NCBI GenBank assembly: GCA_903886275.1
Contig: CAISLN010000075.1
Span: 1 to 64,000 of the forward strand
Direction of reading: 5' to 3'
DNA: 64,000 bases
Source: an uncultured beta proteobacterium
GTDB taxonomy: Bacteria > Pseudomonadota > Gammaproteobacteria > Burkholderiales > Burkholderiaceae_C
Numbering within the stretch: position 1 is the stretch's first letter; each line of letters starts with the position of its first letter. The notes below the pieces were generated by a model. It saw nothing but the letters and a program-made list of their open reading frames with translations, did no database searches and was not told where the DNA came from. Below, in pieces: positions 8,058 through 16,037 of this stretch. The position numbers were made by a program, and so were the translations under genes.

Positions 8058-8417
8058 ATGATGAAAGCTATCACTATTGGAATAATGCCGCAGGACCACA
8101 TCCGGGCGCGTATGCTTGCAGTCGCAAAGGGGGAGATCAAGGTGAAGCCCGGCGACCCGCGCATTTGGTTCACCTCCATGCGTTCATTGGCAGAGGTCCT
8201 CAGTGATGAAAACCGGGCCCTGCTGAAAGTGATTTCACAGACACATCCAGATTCCATCGCAGCGTTGGCGGTGACAACAGGACGAAGCCCAGGGAACCTA
8301 TCGCGGACGCTGAAAACGATGTCCAATTACGGCCTTGTAGAAATGCAAGCGGTCCATTTGCGCAAGGTTCGGCCCGTAGCGAAAGCGACCGAATTCCGAA
8401 TTTTGACAGCCGCGTAA
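8058..8417 (+). CDS. tumA: TumA-type antitoxin, HTH DNA-binding protein
   Basis: A protein of about 119 residues starting MMKAITIGIM. The central part WFTSMRSLAEVLSDENRALL, then SIAALAVTTGRSPGNLSRTL, forms a winged helix-turn-helix of the type seen in TumA/HVO_A0114-like antitoxins, in which the gene order is toxin then antitoxin. The frame is intact, unlike the toxin upstream. Starts at 8058 and 8061 are both possible, with GGGG just upstream; the start lies 4-7 bp after the toxin stop, fitting a coupled operon. It probably binds the inverted repeat at 7661-7679. Confidence 0.75.
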   Translation: MMKAITIGIMPQDHIRARMLAVAKGEIKVKPGDPRIWFTSMRSLAEVLSDENRALLKVISQTHPDSIAALAVTTGRSPGNLSRTLKTMSNYGLVEMQAVHLRKVRPVAKATEFRILTAA

Positions 8418-8549
8418 GAACATCGGTTTCGGCCTTGACGCATAGCCCCAAATGGCTGCCGACATGCCGGGCACTGGCCAAACTGTGATGGCCCAAGGCC
8501 ACCCCAGATCACGAAATTTGGACGCCATTTCCGCGCCCCCTCCCTTGAT

Positions 8550-8570
8550 TTCCGCCTGCGCGGGAATGAC
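8550..8570. repeat. Copy of a dispersed short repeat (CCTGCGCGGGxATGAC)
   Basis: TTCCGCCTGCGCGGGAATGAC sits in the 200-bp gap between tumA and the glutathione transferase gene. A related copy with the core GCCTGCGCGGGCATGAC lies at 16990-17014. Sequences of this kind (GTCATxCCCGCGCAGGC in the other orientation) are common intergenic repeats in betaproteobacteria. The rest of this gap holds nothing I recognise. Confidence 0.5.
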
Positions 8571-8620
8571 GGCGATAGCGGTAGCGATGCGTGGTATTTT
8601 TATGAGGAGCGCCCCAAACC

Positions 8621-9241
8621 TTACCGTGCGAACTTGGCGTAGTACTGCGCGATGGCCGGTGTGGCGGCGATGCGCTGGCAATGCGCGTTGAGCGCAGGCG
8701 CCACTTTTTCCACCAGGTCGGTGGGTATATGGTCCAGGCGGCCCGCATTGAGGCTTTGCACAAACACAAACACCTTCAGGTCGGCAATGGTCAGGCGGTT
8801 GTCGGCAAAGAAGGCTCCGCCATGTGCCTGCAACTGGCCTTGCAACCAGGCCAGGTAAACCGTCAGGGGGCCGGCGGCCAGGGCCTGGCGCGCTTCCTTT
8901 AGGGCGTCGCCGCTCAGGCCGAAGGTTGCGACCAGTTTGTTGTTGACATCTTCGAGTGCGCCCATGACCTCGTCGCACAGCAGCGCCTGGTAGGCATCTG
9001 CGGGGTACAGGCCAGCGAGTTGGCCCACATAGCGGGTGATGGCATCGCTCTGGGTGACCAGCACGCCGTCCACATGCAGGGTGGGCACCTGGCCAAAGGG
9101 AGTGGCCTTGCGCACCTCGGGGAAGTCGGAAAAGGGAAAACGGAAGTCTTCAAAGGCCAGGCCACCGATGTGCAGGGCCAGGCGTGCCGGCTCGCCGCGC
9201 CCGCCATGGAAGTCGAAATAAGTGAGTTTGAACTGGGTCAT
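8621..9241 (-). CDS. Glutathione S-transferase
   Basis: A 206-residue cytosolic protein beginning MTQFKLTYFDFHGGRGEPAR. The thioredoxin-like N-domain includes the conserved GQVPTLHVDGVLVTQSDAIT block (cis-proline and glutathione-binding SDAI), followed by RYVGQLAGLYP. An all-helical C-domain runs from about residue 85. The pattern F-D-x-x-G-R-G-E resembles sigma-class enzymes, with a Tyr near residue 9 as the likely catalytic residue. It conjugates or reduces electrophiles using glutathione; the natural substrate cannot be told from sequence. It stands alone, divergent from the DUF3348 operon. Confidence 0.88.
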   Translation of the reverse strand: MTQFKLTYFDFHGGRGEPARLALHIGGLAFEDFRFPFSDFPEVRKATPFGQVPTLHVDGVLVTQSDAITRYVGQLAGLYPADAYQALLCDEVMGALEDVNNKLVATFGLSGDALKEARQALAAGPLTVYLAWLQGQLQAHGGAFFADNRLTIADLKVFVFVQSLNAGRLDHIPTDLVEKVAPALNAHCQRIAATPAIAQYYAKFAR

Positions 9242-9490
9242 GGTGGGGTCCTATAAAGGTGCGCAGATGTTGCGCGGGCAAAACGTTGCGGATTCTATGC
9301 CGCTAGGCTATACCCACGTTGCGCAGAGGCCGCGCCCGAACAAATGGATAGATAGATAGCGCGGCGTCTACGGGTAAAATCCAGCCCCCGTTCTGCAGCT
9401 TCGCAGGCGGGGTGCCGCAAGCCTATTGCTTCGGTGTCACTGCCACCCAAGCGACTGTTTTCGGACTATCGAATTGGAGACCCTGTCCCT

Positions 9491-10162
9491 ATGGCGCGAG
9501 CCACTACGCGTACCCACTTCCACAGCTCCCAGCTGATCCGTGTTCTTGCCGACCTGGCCCTATTGGACGCGGCGCCACCGGGTGCCGCTTTCGCAGAACG
9601 GCTTGGCCTTTGGGTGAACTTCACGGATGCCATTGCGCTGTGTGCGGTGCAGGGTGCAGGCGGCGCAGCGCTTGATACGAACGCCAGCGACCTGCCCGTG
9701 GCGCAGGCCTTTGCACAGACGCGCGCCGAACTGCAGGCCGCCATGGCCAGAGCCTGCGCCGCACTGGCGGAAAGTGCCGACTACGAGCCTTACCGCAGGC
9801 ACTATGTGGCGCAGCAGCGCGACATGGAACATAAAGTAGCACCGCTGCGCGCCCTGCTGCGCGATGCGCTCGAAACAGCGTCGCCCGCACTGCGGCAACT
9901 CGCTGCACTGGACGCGGCCTTCGACTCCATCTTGGCCGAGCGTGAGGCCAAGCTGCTCGCCGCCCTGCCCCTGCTGCTCAAACAACGCTTTGCCCATTGG
10001 CAGCAGACCCATGCGCTGCAGCAGGACACCGAGCAGCCGACTCTGCAAGCGCCTGATTGGCTGGTGCAGTTTTGCCAAGAGATGCAAACGCTGCTGCTGG
10101 CCGAACTCGACCTGCGGCTGCAACCGGCCCTGGGTCTGCTGGAAGCCTTTGAACACCAATAA
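9491..10162 (+). CDS. DUF3348-family protein, first gene of a stator-like operon
   Basis: A 223-residue soluble protein with no membrane segment. The start RATTRTHFHSSQLIRVLADL, then AFAERLGLWVNFTDAIAL, is the hallmark of DUF3348 proteins, which are found almost only in Burkholderiales. The helical C-terminal half is rich in Leu, Ala and Gln. I chose ATG 9491 because GGAGA lies 11 bp upstream; a GTG at 9434 would add 19 residues. It is followed 11 bp later by the DUF802 gene, and all four genes run together. Function is unknown; a cytoplasmic partner of the membrane pair downstream is a reasonable guess. Confidence 0.8.
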   Translation: MARATTRTHFHSSQLIRVLADLALLDAAPPGAAFAERLGLWVNFTDAIALCAVQGAGGAALDTNASDLPVAQAFAQTRAELQAAMARACAALAESADYEPYRRHYVAQQRDMEHKVAPLRALLRDALETASPALRQLAALDAAFDSILAEREAKLLAALPLLLKQRFAHWQQTHALQQDTEQPTLQAPDWLVQFCQEMQTLLLAELDLRLQPALGLLEAFEHQ

Positions 10163-10173
10163 CTACAACAAGC

Positions 10174-12156
10174 ATGAACAAATATTTTTTCTCCGCTATT
10201 TTTGTGACCGGCGCAGTGGCGCTGCTGTGGGTCGCAGCCGGCTTTGTGCCTACGCACCTGCTGGCACTGGCGGTGACGCTGGTGATTGCGGCGGTGTACG
10301 GCTTTGGCGCGCTGGAGCTGCACCGCTATCGCCAGGCCACCGATAGCCTGAACCTGGCGCTATCGGCGATTCCCGAAGGGCTGTCCGATCTGGGCGACTG
10401 GTTGGTGAATCTGCACCCCTCGCTGCAAAGCCCGGTGCGCCTGCGCATAGAGGGCGAACGCATCAGCCTGCCCGGCCCGGCGCTCACGCCCTATCTGGTG
10501 GGCCTGTTGGTGATGCTGGGCATGTTGGGCACCTTCTTGGGCATGGTGGTCACGCTCAACGGAGCCGTCTTTGCGCTGGAGGGCACGCCCGATTTGGCCG
10601 CCATTCGCAGCGCCTTTGCCGCGCCCATCAAGGGCCTGGGCCTGGCCTTTGGCACCTCGGTGGCCGGGGTGGCGAGCTCGGCCATGCTGGGCCTGCTGTC
10701 GGCCCTGAGCCGGCGCGAACGCCTGCAAGCGGCGCAGCATCTGGAGCGCCAAATTGCCACGCAGTTGCGCGGCTTTTCGCTCACGCACCAGCGCCAACAA
10801 ACCTATTTGGCGCTGCAACTGCAGTCGCAGGCCCTGCCCGCTGTGGCGAACCAGTTGCAAGCCCTGATGGTGCAGATGGAGCGCATGGGCCAGCAAACGA
10901 GTGAGCGCCTGCTGAGCAACCAAGAGGGTTTTCACAGCAGCGTCACCGGCGTCTACAGCGAGCTGGCCCGCTCGGTGGACCAGTCGCTGCGCGACAGCCT
11001 GTCGCACAGCGCGCAAATTGCCGGCGCCAGCCTGCAGCCGGTGGTCGAGGCGGCGATGGCGGCCATCGCACAGGAGTCCAGACAGCAACACCAACGCGTG
11101 GTGGACAGCACACAGGCGCAACTCGACGGGCTGTGTGCGCGCATAGACGCCAGCGCCAGCACCCTGCTGCTTGCGCTGAAGGACCAGCAGGCGCAGTTGC
11201 AGAGCACACATGCCGAGCAGGACAGCCAGCGGCTAGAGGCCTGGCGCAGCTCTTTGGAAAACATGGCCAGCGGCCTGCACCTGGAGTGGCAACACAGCAG
11301 CGCGCAAACGCAGCGCAACACCGCCAGCATGCTGGTGCAAGTGACGCAGTTGCTGGGCAGCTCCGAAGAACTGGTGCGTGCGCGCATCGCTTCTGAAGCC
11401 GACTGGAGCGCCCAACAGGGTGCGCGCATGGAGCAGCTCACCGGCGTGCTGCAACGCGAACTCGGTGCACTGCGCGCAGCAGAGGCCCTGCGTGGCCAGG
11501 CCGCAGTCGAGCGGCTCGACCTGCTGCAAACCGCAGTGACCGGCCACCTCACCACGCTGGGCCAGGCGCTCGAAGACCCGATCACCCGCCTGATCCACAC
11601 CGCGTCTGAAGCGCCCCGCGCCGCGGCCGAAGTGATAGGCCAACTGCGCCAGGAAATTACCCACAGCGTGGCGCGCGACAACGCCCTGCTCGAAGAACGC
11701 AGCCGCATCATGCAGACCCTCAACACCTTGTTGGAGGGCATTACCCATGCCTCCCAAGAGCAGCGCGTGGTGATTGACGCGCTGGTGGCGGACTCTGCCG
11801 TGTCGCTCAACCAGGCGGGCGAACAGTTTGCGGCCAAGGTGGACAGCGAGTCCGCCAAGCTCGCCGACGTAGCCGTGCAGGTCAGCGCCAGCGCGGTAGA
11901 GGTGTCCACCCTGGGCGAGAGCTTTGGCTTTGCGGTGCGCTCCTTCCAGGAGGGCAATGAGAAGCTGATGGCCCACCTGCAGCGCATAGAGGGCGCGCTG
12001 GACAAGGCAATGGTGCGCAGCGACGAGCAGCTGGCCTATTACGTGGCACAGGCGCGCGAGGTGATTGACCTGAGCACCATGTCGCAAAAAGAAATTGTCG
12101 AAGCGCTGCGCCAAATCGGCAGCCCCCAGGCAAGCAACCGCGCAGAGGCCGCGTGA
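10174..12156 (+). CDS. DUF802 membrane protein with MotA/ExbB-like channel domain and long coiled-coil tail
   Basis: A 660-residue protein. Two membrane helices lie at about 5-23 and 28-47. Helices 3 and 4 lie at about 105-128 (LLVMLGMLGTFLGMVVTLNG) and 150-177 (IKGLGLAFGTSVAGVASSAM). This Gly/Ala-rich hairpin pair is the pattern of MotA/TolQ/ExbB stator proteins. Residues 180-650 form a long Gln/Ala/Leu-rich coiled coil carrying the DUF802 repeat region near 425-525 (ITRLIHTASEAPRAAAEVIG). A MotA core with a long cytoplasmic tail is also the layout of ZorA in Zorya systems. The stop overlaps the next start by one base. Function is not established; a proton-driven motor unit is inferred. Confidence 0.78.
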   Translation: MNKYFFSAIFVTGAVALLWVAAGFVPTHLLALAVTLVIAAVYGFGALELHRYRQATDSLNLALSAIPEGLSDLGDWLVNLHPSLQSPVRLRIEGERISLPGPALTPYLVGLLVMLGMLGTFLGMVVTLNGAVFALEGTPDLAAIRSAFAAPIKGLGLAFGTSVAGVASSAMLGLLSALSRRERLQAAQHLERQIATQLRGFSLTHQRQQTYLALQLQSQALPAVANQLQALMVQMERMGQQTSERLLSNQEGFHSSVTGVYSELARSVDQSLRDSLSHSAQIAGASLQPVVEAAMAAIAQESRQQHQRVVDSTQAQLDGLCARIDASASTLLLALKDQQAQLQSTHAEQDSQRLEAWRSSLENMASGLHLEWQHSSAQTQRNTASMLVQVTQLLGSSEELVRARIASEADWSAQQGARMEQLTGVLQRELGALRAAEALRGQAAVERLDLLQTAVTGHLTTLGQALEDPITRLIHTASEAPRAAAEVIGQLRQEITHSVARDNALLEERSRIMQTLNTLLEGITHASQEQRVVIDALVADSAVSLNQAGEQFAAKVDSESAKLADVAVQVSASAVEVSTLGESFGFAVRSFQEGNEKLMAHLQRIEGALDKAMVRSDEQLAYYVAQAREVIDLSTMSQKEIVEALRQIGSPQASNRAEAA

Positions 12157-12791
12157 TGGAAGACCACGACTCTGGCCTGGAGCAGACCGCGCCGGTCTGG
12201 GCGGTTTTTGGCGACCTGATGTCGGGCCTGCTGGGTGCCTTTGTGTTGCTGCTGGTGGGGGTGCTGGTGGTGCAACTGCAACTCAGCGCCAGCCTGGAGG
12301 ACGAGGTGAAAAAGCGCCAGGCCGAAGAGCAGCGCCGCATCACGCTGGAGCAGGCCCTGGCCGTACCGCTGGCCAGCGGGCGCATCACGCTCAACCACGG
12401 GCGCATAGGCATCAGCGGACGGCTGCTGTTCTCGCTCAATTCCGACCAACTGCAGCCCGAGGGCCGCAAGCTGCTGAGCAGCCTGGTGACTCCGCTGCGC
12501 GCCTACCTGGGTTCGCGCGGCGAGCTGCTGATGGTCAGCGGTTTTACCGACGACCATTCGATGCGCGCCAGCAACAGCCAGTTTGCCGACAACTGGGAGC
12601 TCTCGGCCCAGCGGGCGCTGACCGTCACGCGCGCCCTGATCGAAGAGGGTATGCCCTCGGCCCTGGTGTTTGCGGCGGCCTTTGGCTCGGAGCAACCGGT
12701 CACTCCCAATGTCGATGAGGGCGCGCGCGCGCAAAACCGGCGCGTGGAAATGGCGCCGGTGCCAAGGGCCGGTCAGACCACTGCACCATGA
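12156..12791 (+). CDS. MotB/OmpA-like membrane protein, likely stator partner of the DUF802 protein
   Basis: A 211-residue protein with a short cytoplasmic N-terminus and one membrane helix at about 14-40. An acidic residue at its start (Asp20, in FGDLMSGLLGAFVLLLVG) occupies the place of the MotB proton-carrying aspartate. A helical linker follows, then an OmpA-type peptidoglycan-binding domain with SFT/SGFTDD, NWELSAQRALTVTRALI and NRRVEM motifs. Start ATG 12156 shares a base with the upstream TGA; GTG 12153 is an alternative. Its stop overlaps the DUF2894 start (ATGA). Together with the upstream protein it makes a 5:2-type stator plausible, as in MotAB and ZorAB. Confidence 0.82.
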   Translation: MEDHDSGLEQTAPVWAVFGDLMSGLLGAFVLLLVGVLVVQLQLSASLEDEVKKRQAEEQRRITLEQALAVPLASGRITLNHGRIGISGRLLFSLNSDQLQPEGRKLLSSLVTPLRAYLGSRGELLMVSGFTDDHSMRASNSQFADNWELSAQRALTVTRALIEEGMPSALVFAAAFGSEQPVTPNVDEGARAQNRRVEMAPVPRAGQTTAP

Positions 12792-13453
12792 GTGAAACGC
12801 AGGCCAGCGCACAGAGCGCGTTGCCACCGCAAGCCGACTGCCACGCCACCCTGGACGCCCTGCGCCAGGCCGGTGCCCACAGCCTGGACCCGCTGCGCTG
12901 GCATTACCTGGAGCGGCTGCAAGAGCGTGCAATGGCGCAAGCGCCTGCGGTGCAGCGCCTGCTCGAAGGCCGCTTGGCGCTGGCGCTGGTGGACTACCAG
13001 CAGCGCCAGCGCCTTGCAGAGCCGCAGGCCCGCATCGCAACGCCAGTCGCTCCAGCCGTGCCAACCAGCGCCCTGGCTGAGTTGCTGCTTGCACTGACGC
13101 AGCCCGAGCCGGATATGGGGGATAGCGCGGATATGGGGGATAGGGCGGATTGGGCGGGCAGGCCCGCGCCGACCGGTGGCCGCAGCGAGCTCAAATCGGT
13201 GCGCCAGTTTAGAAACACCTGGTCCAAGCTGAGTGCCGACAAGCAGCTCAAACAGGCGCTGGACCAGGCACCCAAAAACGCCGGACCCATCAACTCGCAC
13301 ATGCTGGTGCTGCGTTCACTGGCCCTGATGCGCGAGGTCTCGCCCGATTACCTCAACCGCTTTGTCTCCTATGCCGACACCCTGCTGTGCCTGGAGCAGG
13401 CCGCGCTGGAGCGCCTCAAACCGGCCCCCAAGCCGAGGCGCAACCGGGGCTGA
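12788..13453 (+). CDS. DUF2894-family protein, last gene of the stator-like operon
   Basis: A 221-residue soluble protein. The N-terminal half contains SLDPLRWHYLERLQERAMAQ. The C-terminal half contains SVRQFRNTWSKLSADKQLKQ and SHMLVLRSLALMREVSPDYL, the conserved blocks of DUF2894. Between them is a low-complexity linker encoded partly by an 18-bp tandem duplication. The start overlaps the OmpA-like gene stop by four bases. The family is known only as a companion of DUF3348/DUF802 genes. Its conserved Trp/Arg-rich C-terminus could be a docking module for the membrane complex, but no function has been shown. Confidence 0.78.
   Translation: MSETQASAQSALPPQADCHATLDALRQAGAHSLDPLRWHYLERLQERAMAQAPAVQRLLEGRLALALVDYQQRQRLAEPQARIATPVAPAVPTSALAELLLALTQPEPDMGDSADMGDRADWAGRPAPTGGRSELKSVRQFRNTWSKLSADKQLKQALDQAPKNAGPINSHMLVLRSLALMREVSPDYLNRFVSYADTLLCLEQAALERLKPAPKPRRNRG
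13112..13147 (+). repeat. 18-bp tandem duplication inside the DUF2894 gene
   Basis: GATATGGGGGATAGCGCG is followed directly by a copy with one difference (GGGCG ending). It keeps the frame and encodes DMGDSA-DMGDRA in the linker of the protein. It looks like slippage in a region free to vary in length. Confidence 0.85.
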
Positions 13454-13468
13454 GGGCAGCAGGTCTTT

Positions 13469-13978
13469 TTAGTAAGCGCCCATGTAGTCGCGCTTGCCGA
13501 TCTCCACACCGTTGTGGCGCAAGAGGGCGTAGACGGTGGTGACATGGAAGAAGAATTGCGGCAGGCCGTACTGCGACAAATAGACCTGGCCAGTGAGCGT
13601 CTTCTCTTTGGGCGTACCGGGGCGCAGCACGATGGAGCGGGTTTCGCTGCCTTCGAATTGCGCGGCATCCAGGCCAGCCAAAAAGGCCAGGGTCTGGTCC
13701 AGCAGGGCGGCCAGATCGGCAAAGCTTTGTTCCTTGCCTTCCGAGGCGGGCACCGGCACACCGGCCAGACGCGCTGCAATGCCACGCGCAAAGTCGGCCG
13801 CGATTTGCACCTGCTTGAGCAGCGGGAACATGTCGGGGAACAGCCGCGCCTGCAACAGCGCGGCCGGCTCTATGGACTTGGCCTTGGCATGCGCCTCGGC
13901 GCTGGCCAGAATGGCTTGCAGAGCGGTGAGCATTTGCTGCAGGACGGGGATGGAGTGGCTGTACATGGGGCTGTTCAT
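13469..13978 (-). CDS. DUF1993-family protein
   Basis: A 169-residue soluble protein starting MNSPMYSHSIPVLQQMLTAL. The order of blocks ARLFPDMFPLLKQVQIAADF, ETRSIVLRPGTPKE and QFFFHVTTVYALLRHNGVEI matches DUF1993, a DinB-like four-helix bundle family. The His in FFFHVTTVYALLRHNG is the conserved residue expected for a DinB-type metal site. It converges on the DUF2894 gene with only 15 bp between stops and is probably transcribed alone. The biochemical role is unknown. Confidence 0.82.
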   Translation of the reverse strand: MNSPMYSHSIPVLQQMLTALQAILASAEAHAKAKSIEPAALLQARLFPDMFPLLKQVQIAADFARGIAARLAGVPVPASEGKEQSFADLAALLDQTLAFLAGLDAAQFEGSETRSIVLRPGTPKEKTLTGQVYLSQYGLPQFFFHVTTVYALLRHNGVEIGKRDYMGAY

Positions 13979-14261
13979 GGGATTTTCCTTTTGGGGTGTG
14001 GCTTGTGATTGGGGGGAATGGCGATCGCACGGGAGGCGCCGCAGGGCATTACACACTGCCGGTGCGAAGCGGCTGCGCCAGGTGCGCAAAAACCCCAGGC
14101 TGCGGCGGGCGCGGCGACAAGCGCCCTCACAGCAGTGGCCGGCCAGTCACCGATAATGGGGCAGGCCCCAGCACTGCCGCTCTTGGGCGACGCGCAAAGC
14201 GGGTACGGACAGCTGCGTGCAGCCGCCCTTTTTCGTCCCTCTCAAAATACAGGTTCACCGC

Positions 14262-15650
14262 ATGAACACCTTGCCCGACATTGAATTCTCCGAAGAGCTG
14301 ATCCGCCGTTTTGACAAGCTCGGGCCCCGCTACACCTCCTACCCCACGGCGGACCGCTTCAACGCCGAATTTACCGAGGCCCACTACATCGCCTATCTGG
14401 CGCAGCGCAATAACCCGACGGCCACCCATCCGCCTCTGTCGATCTATGTGCACCTGCCGTTTTGCGAGTCGCTGTGCTACTTTTGCGGCTGCAACAAGAT
14501 CGTCACCAAGGACCGTACCCGCACCGCCGAATACCTGCGCTACCTGGCCAAGGAGATGGCCCTGGTGGCAAAGCACATAGGCCCGGACCGGCGCACCGCG
14601 CAGCTGCATTTTGGCGGCGGCACACCGACCTTTTTGACGCCCGATGAGTTGCGCGAGCTGATGGACATGCTGCGCAGCCACTTCAATTTCTTGCCCGATG
14701 CCGAGCTCGGTATCGAGATCGACCCGCGCACCGTCAACGACGACACCATGGCCATGCTGGCAGGGCTGGGCTTTAACCGCACCAGCTTTGGCGTGCAGGA
14801 TTTCGATCCGGCGGTGCAGCAGGCGGTGAACCGCGTGCAGCCCTACGAGATGGTGGAGAAGGCCGTCAGCGCCAGCCGCAAGTCGGGCTTTGAGTCCATC
14901 AATGCCGACCTGATTTACGGCCTGCCCAAGCAAAGCATGGAGAGCTTTGACCGCACGCTAGACCGCGTGATCGAGCTCGCACCCGAACGCATCGCGCTCT
15001 ACAACTACGCCCATTTGCCCAGCCGCTTTCGCGCCCAGCGCCTGATCGTGGAGGCCGAGCTGCCGACTGCCGAAGAGCGGCTGCAGATCTTTTTGATGTC
15101 GGTGCACCGCCTGCTGGACGCCGGCTACATCTACATCGGCCTGGACCATTTTTCCAAGCCCGACGACGAGCTCAACAAGGCGCGCATCGACAAGACGCTG
15201 CACCGCAATTTCCAGGGCTACACCACGCGTGCGGACTGCGACCTGATCGGTTTTGGCGTCTCGGCCATCGGCAAGGTGGGGCATTCCTATAGCCAGTCGG
15301 TGCGCACGCTCAAGGCCTATTACGAGCATCTGGACATCGACCAGTTGCCGGTGGAAAAAGGCTATGCACTCACGCCCGACGATGTGCTGCGCCGCCAGGT
15401 CATCATGGAGCTGATGTGCAGCGGCCCGGTCAGCTATGCGGCCATCAACCAGGCCCACGGCATTGACTTCAAAAGCTACTTTGCCGAGGAACTGGTGCAG
15501 CTCAAGCCGTATGAAGAGGCCGGCCTGATTGTGGTGGACGAGGAGCGCATTTCTGTGACGGCCAAGGGCCGCATGTTTGTGCGCGCCTCGGGCATGGTGT
15601 TTGACAAGCACCTGGCACAAAGCACCGCCAAGTTCTCCAAGCTGATCTGA
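14262..15650 (+). CDS. hemN: Oxygen-independent coproporphyrinogen III dehydrogenase HemN
   Basis: A 462-residue radical-SAM enzyme that decarboxylates coproporphyrinogen III to protoporphyrinogen IX without oxygen. It opens with the HemN-specific RFDKLGPRYTSYPTADRFN and has the cluster motif PFCESLCYFCGCNK, a C-x3-C-x2-C with the extra Cys typical of true HemN. GGGTP follows at about residue 122, and the C-terminal HemN domain is complete. ATG 14262 gives the family N-terminus. I looked for an FNR site in the 283-bp upstream gap (13979-14261) and found none; that gap holds nothing else I can name. Together with the ubi operon it points to anaerobic respiration. Confidence 0.93.
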   Translation: MNTLPDIEFSEELIRRFDKLGPRYTSYPTADRFNAEFTEAHYIAYLAQRNNPTATHPPLSIYVHLPFCESLCYFCGCNKIVTKDRTRTAEYLRYLAKEMALVAKHIGPDRRTAQLHFGGGTPTFLTPDELRELMDMLRSHFNFLPDAELGIEIDPRTVNDDTMAMLAGLGFNRTSFGVQDFDPAVQQAVNRVQPYEMVEKAVSASRKSGFESINADLIYGLPKQSMESFDRTLDRVIELAPERIALYNYAHLPSRFRAQRLIVEAELPTAEERLQIFLMSVHRLLDAGYIYIGLDHFSKPDDELNKARIDKTLHRNFQGYTTRADCDLIGFGVSAIGKVGHSYSQSVRTLKAYYEHLDIDQLPVEKGYALTPDDVLRRQVIMELMCSGPVSYAAINQAHGIDFKSYFAEELVQLKPYEEAGLIVVDEERISVTAKGRMFVRASGMVFDKHLAQSTAKFSKLI

Positions 15651-15665
15651 TTCGCCGGGCGGGTC

Positions 15666-16037
15666 TCACCAATGCTTGGTGGACACACCCAGCACGGCCC
15701 AGCACAGGGCCGCGTGCACGGCATACAGATGGCTTTTAAAAGGCACCCAGCGGATGGGCTTTTGCGTTGCGGCCTTGTAGAGCGTGGTCTCCTTTTGGTC
15801 GGCCACCGCCCTGCCGTGGGAGCCCACGCAGACAAAGTGGCCCGGCTTGGCCTCCACCGTTTGCGCCAGGGCGCGCATTTGCAAAATCTCCTGCTTGAGG
15901 CGCTTTTCAAAACCGAGCTTGTCGTCCTCCTGCGGATCGGCCAGCACCTGCTCGCACAAGCGCGCGATCGCTTGGGCATTCGCTTGCGCGCCCGCTTCAG
16001 CGTTGACTTCTTCGTTCACGTTCTCTTCTTCGGTCAT
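15666..16037 (-). CDS. Uncharacterised small soluble protein, coupled to nudC
   Basis: A 123-residue protein with an acidic N-terminus (MTEEENVNEEVNAEAGAQAN), a middle helix, and a more conserved-looking end with GHFVCVGSHGRAVADQK and PFKSHLYAVHAALCWAVLGV. The last segment is hydrophobic but short, so membrane insertion is doubtful. The start overlaps the nudC stop by four bases, so it is the second gene of that operon. I do not recognise the family. Its converging neighbour hemN ends 15 bp away. Confidence 0.65.
   Translation of the reverse strand: MTEEENVNEEVNAEAGAQANAQAIARLCEQVLADPQEDDKLGFEKRLKQEILQMRALAQTVEAKPGHFVCVGSHGRAVADQKETTLYKAATQKPIRWVPFKSHLYAVHAALCWAVLGVSTKHW

Noticed and set aside
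13979..14261. FNR site upstream of hemN.
   Set aside because: No sequence close to TTGAT-N4-ATCAA was found in the gap, though anaerobic control would be expected.
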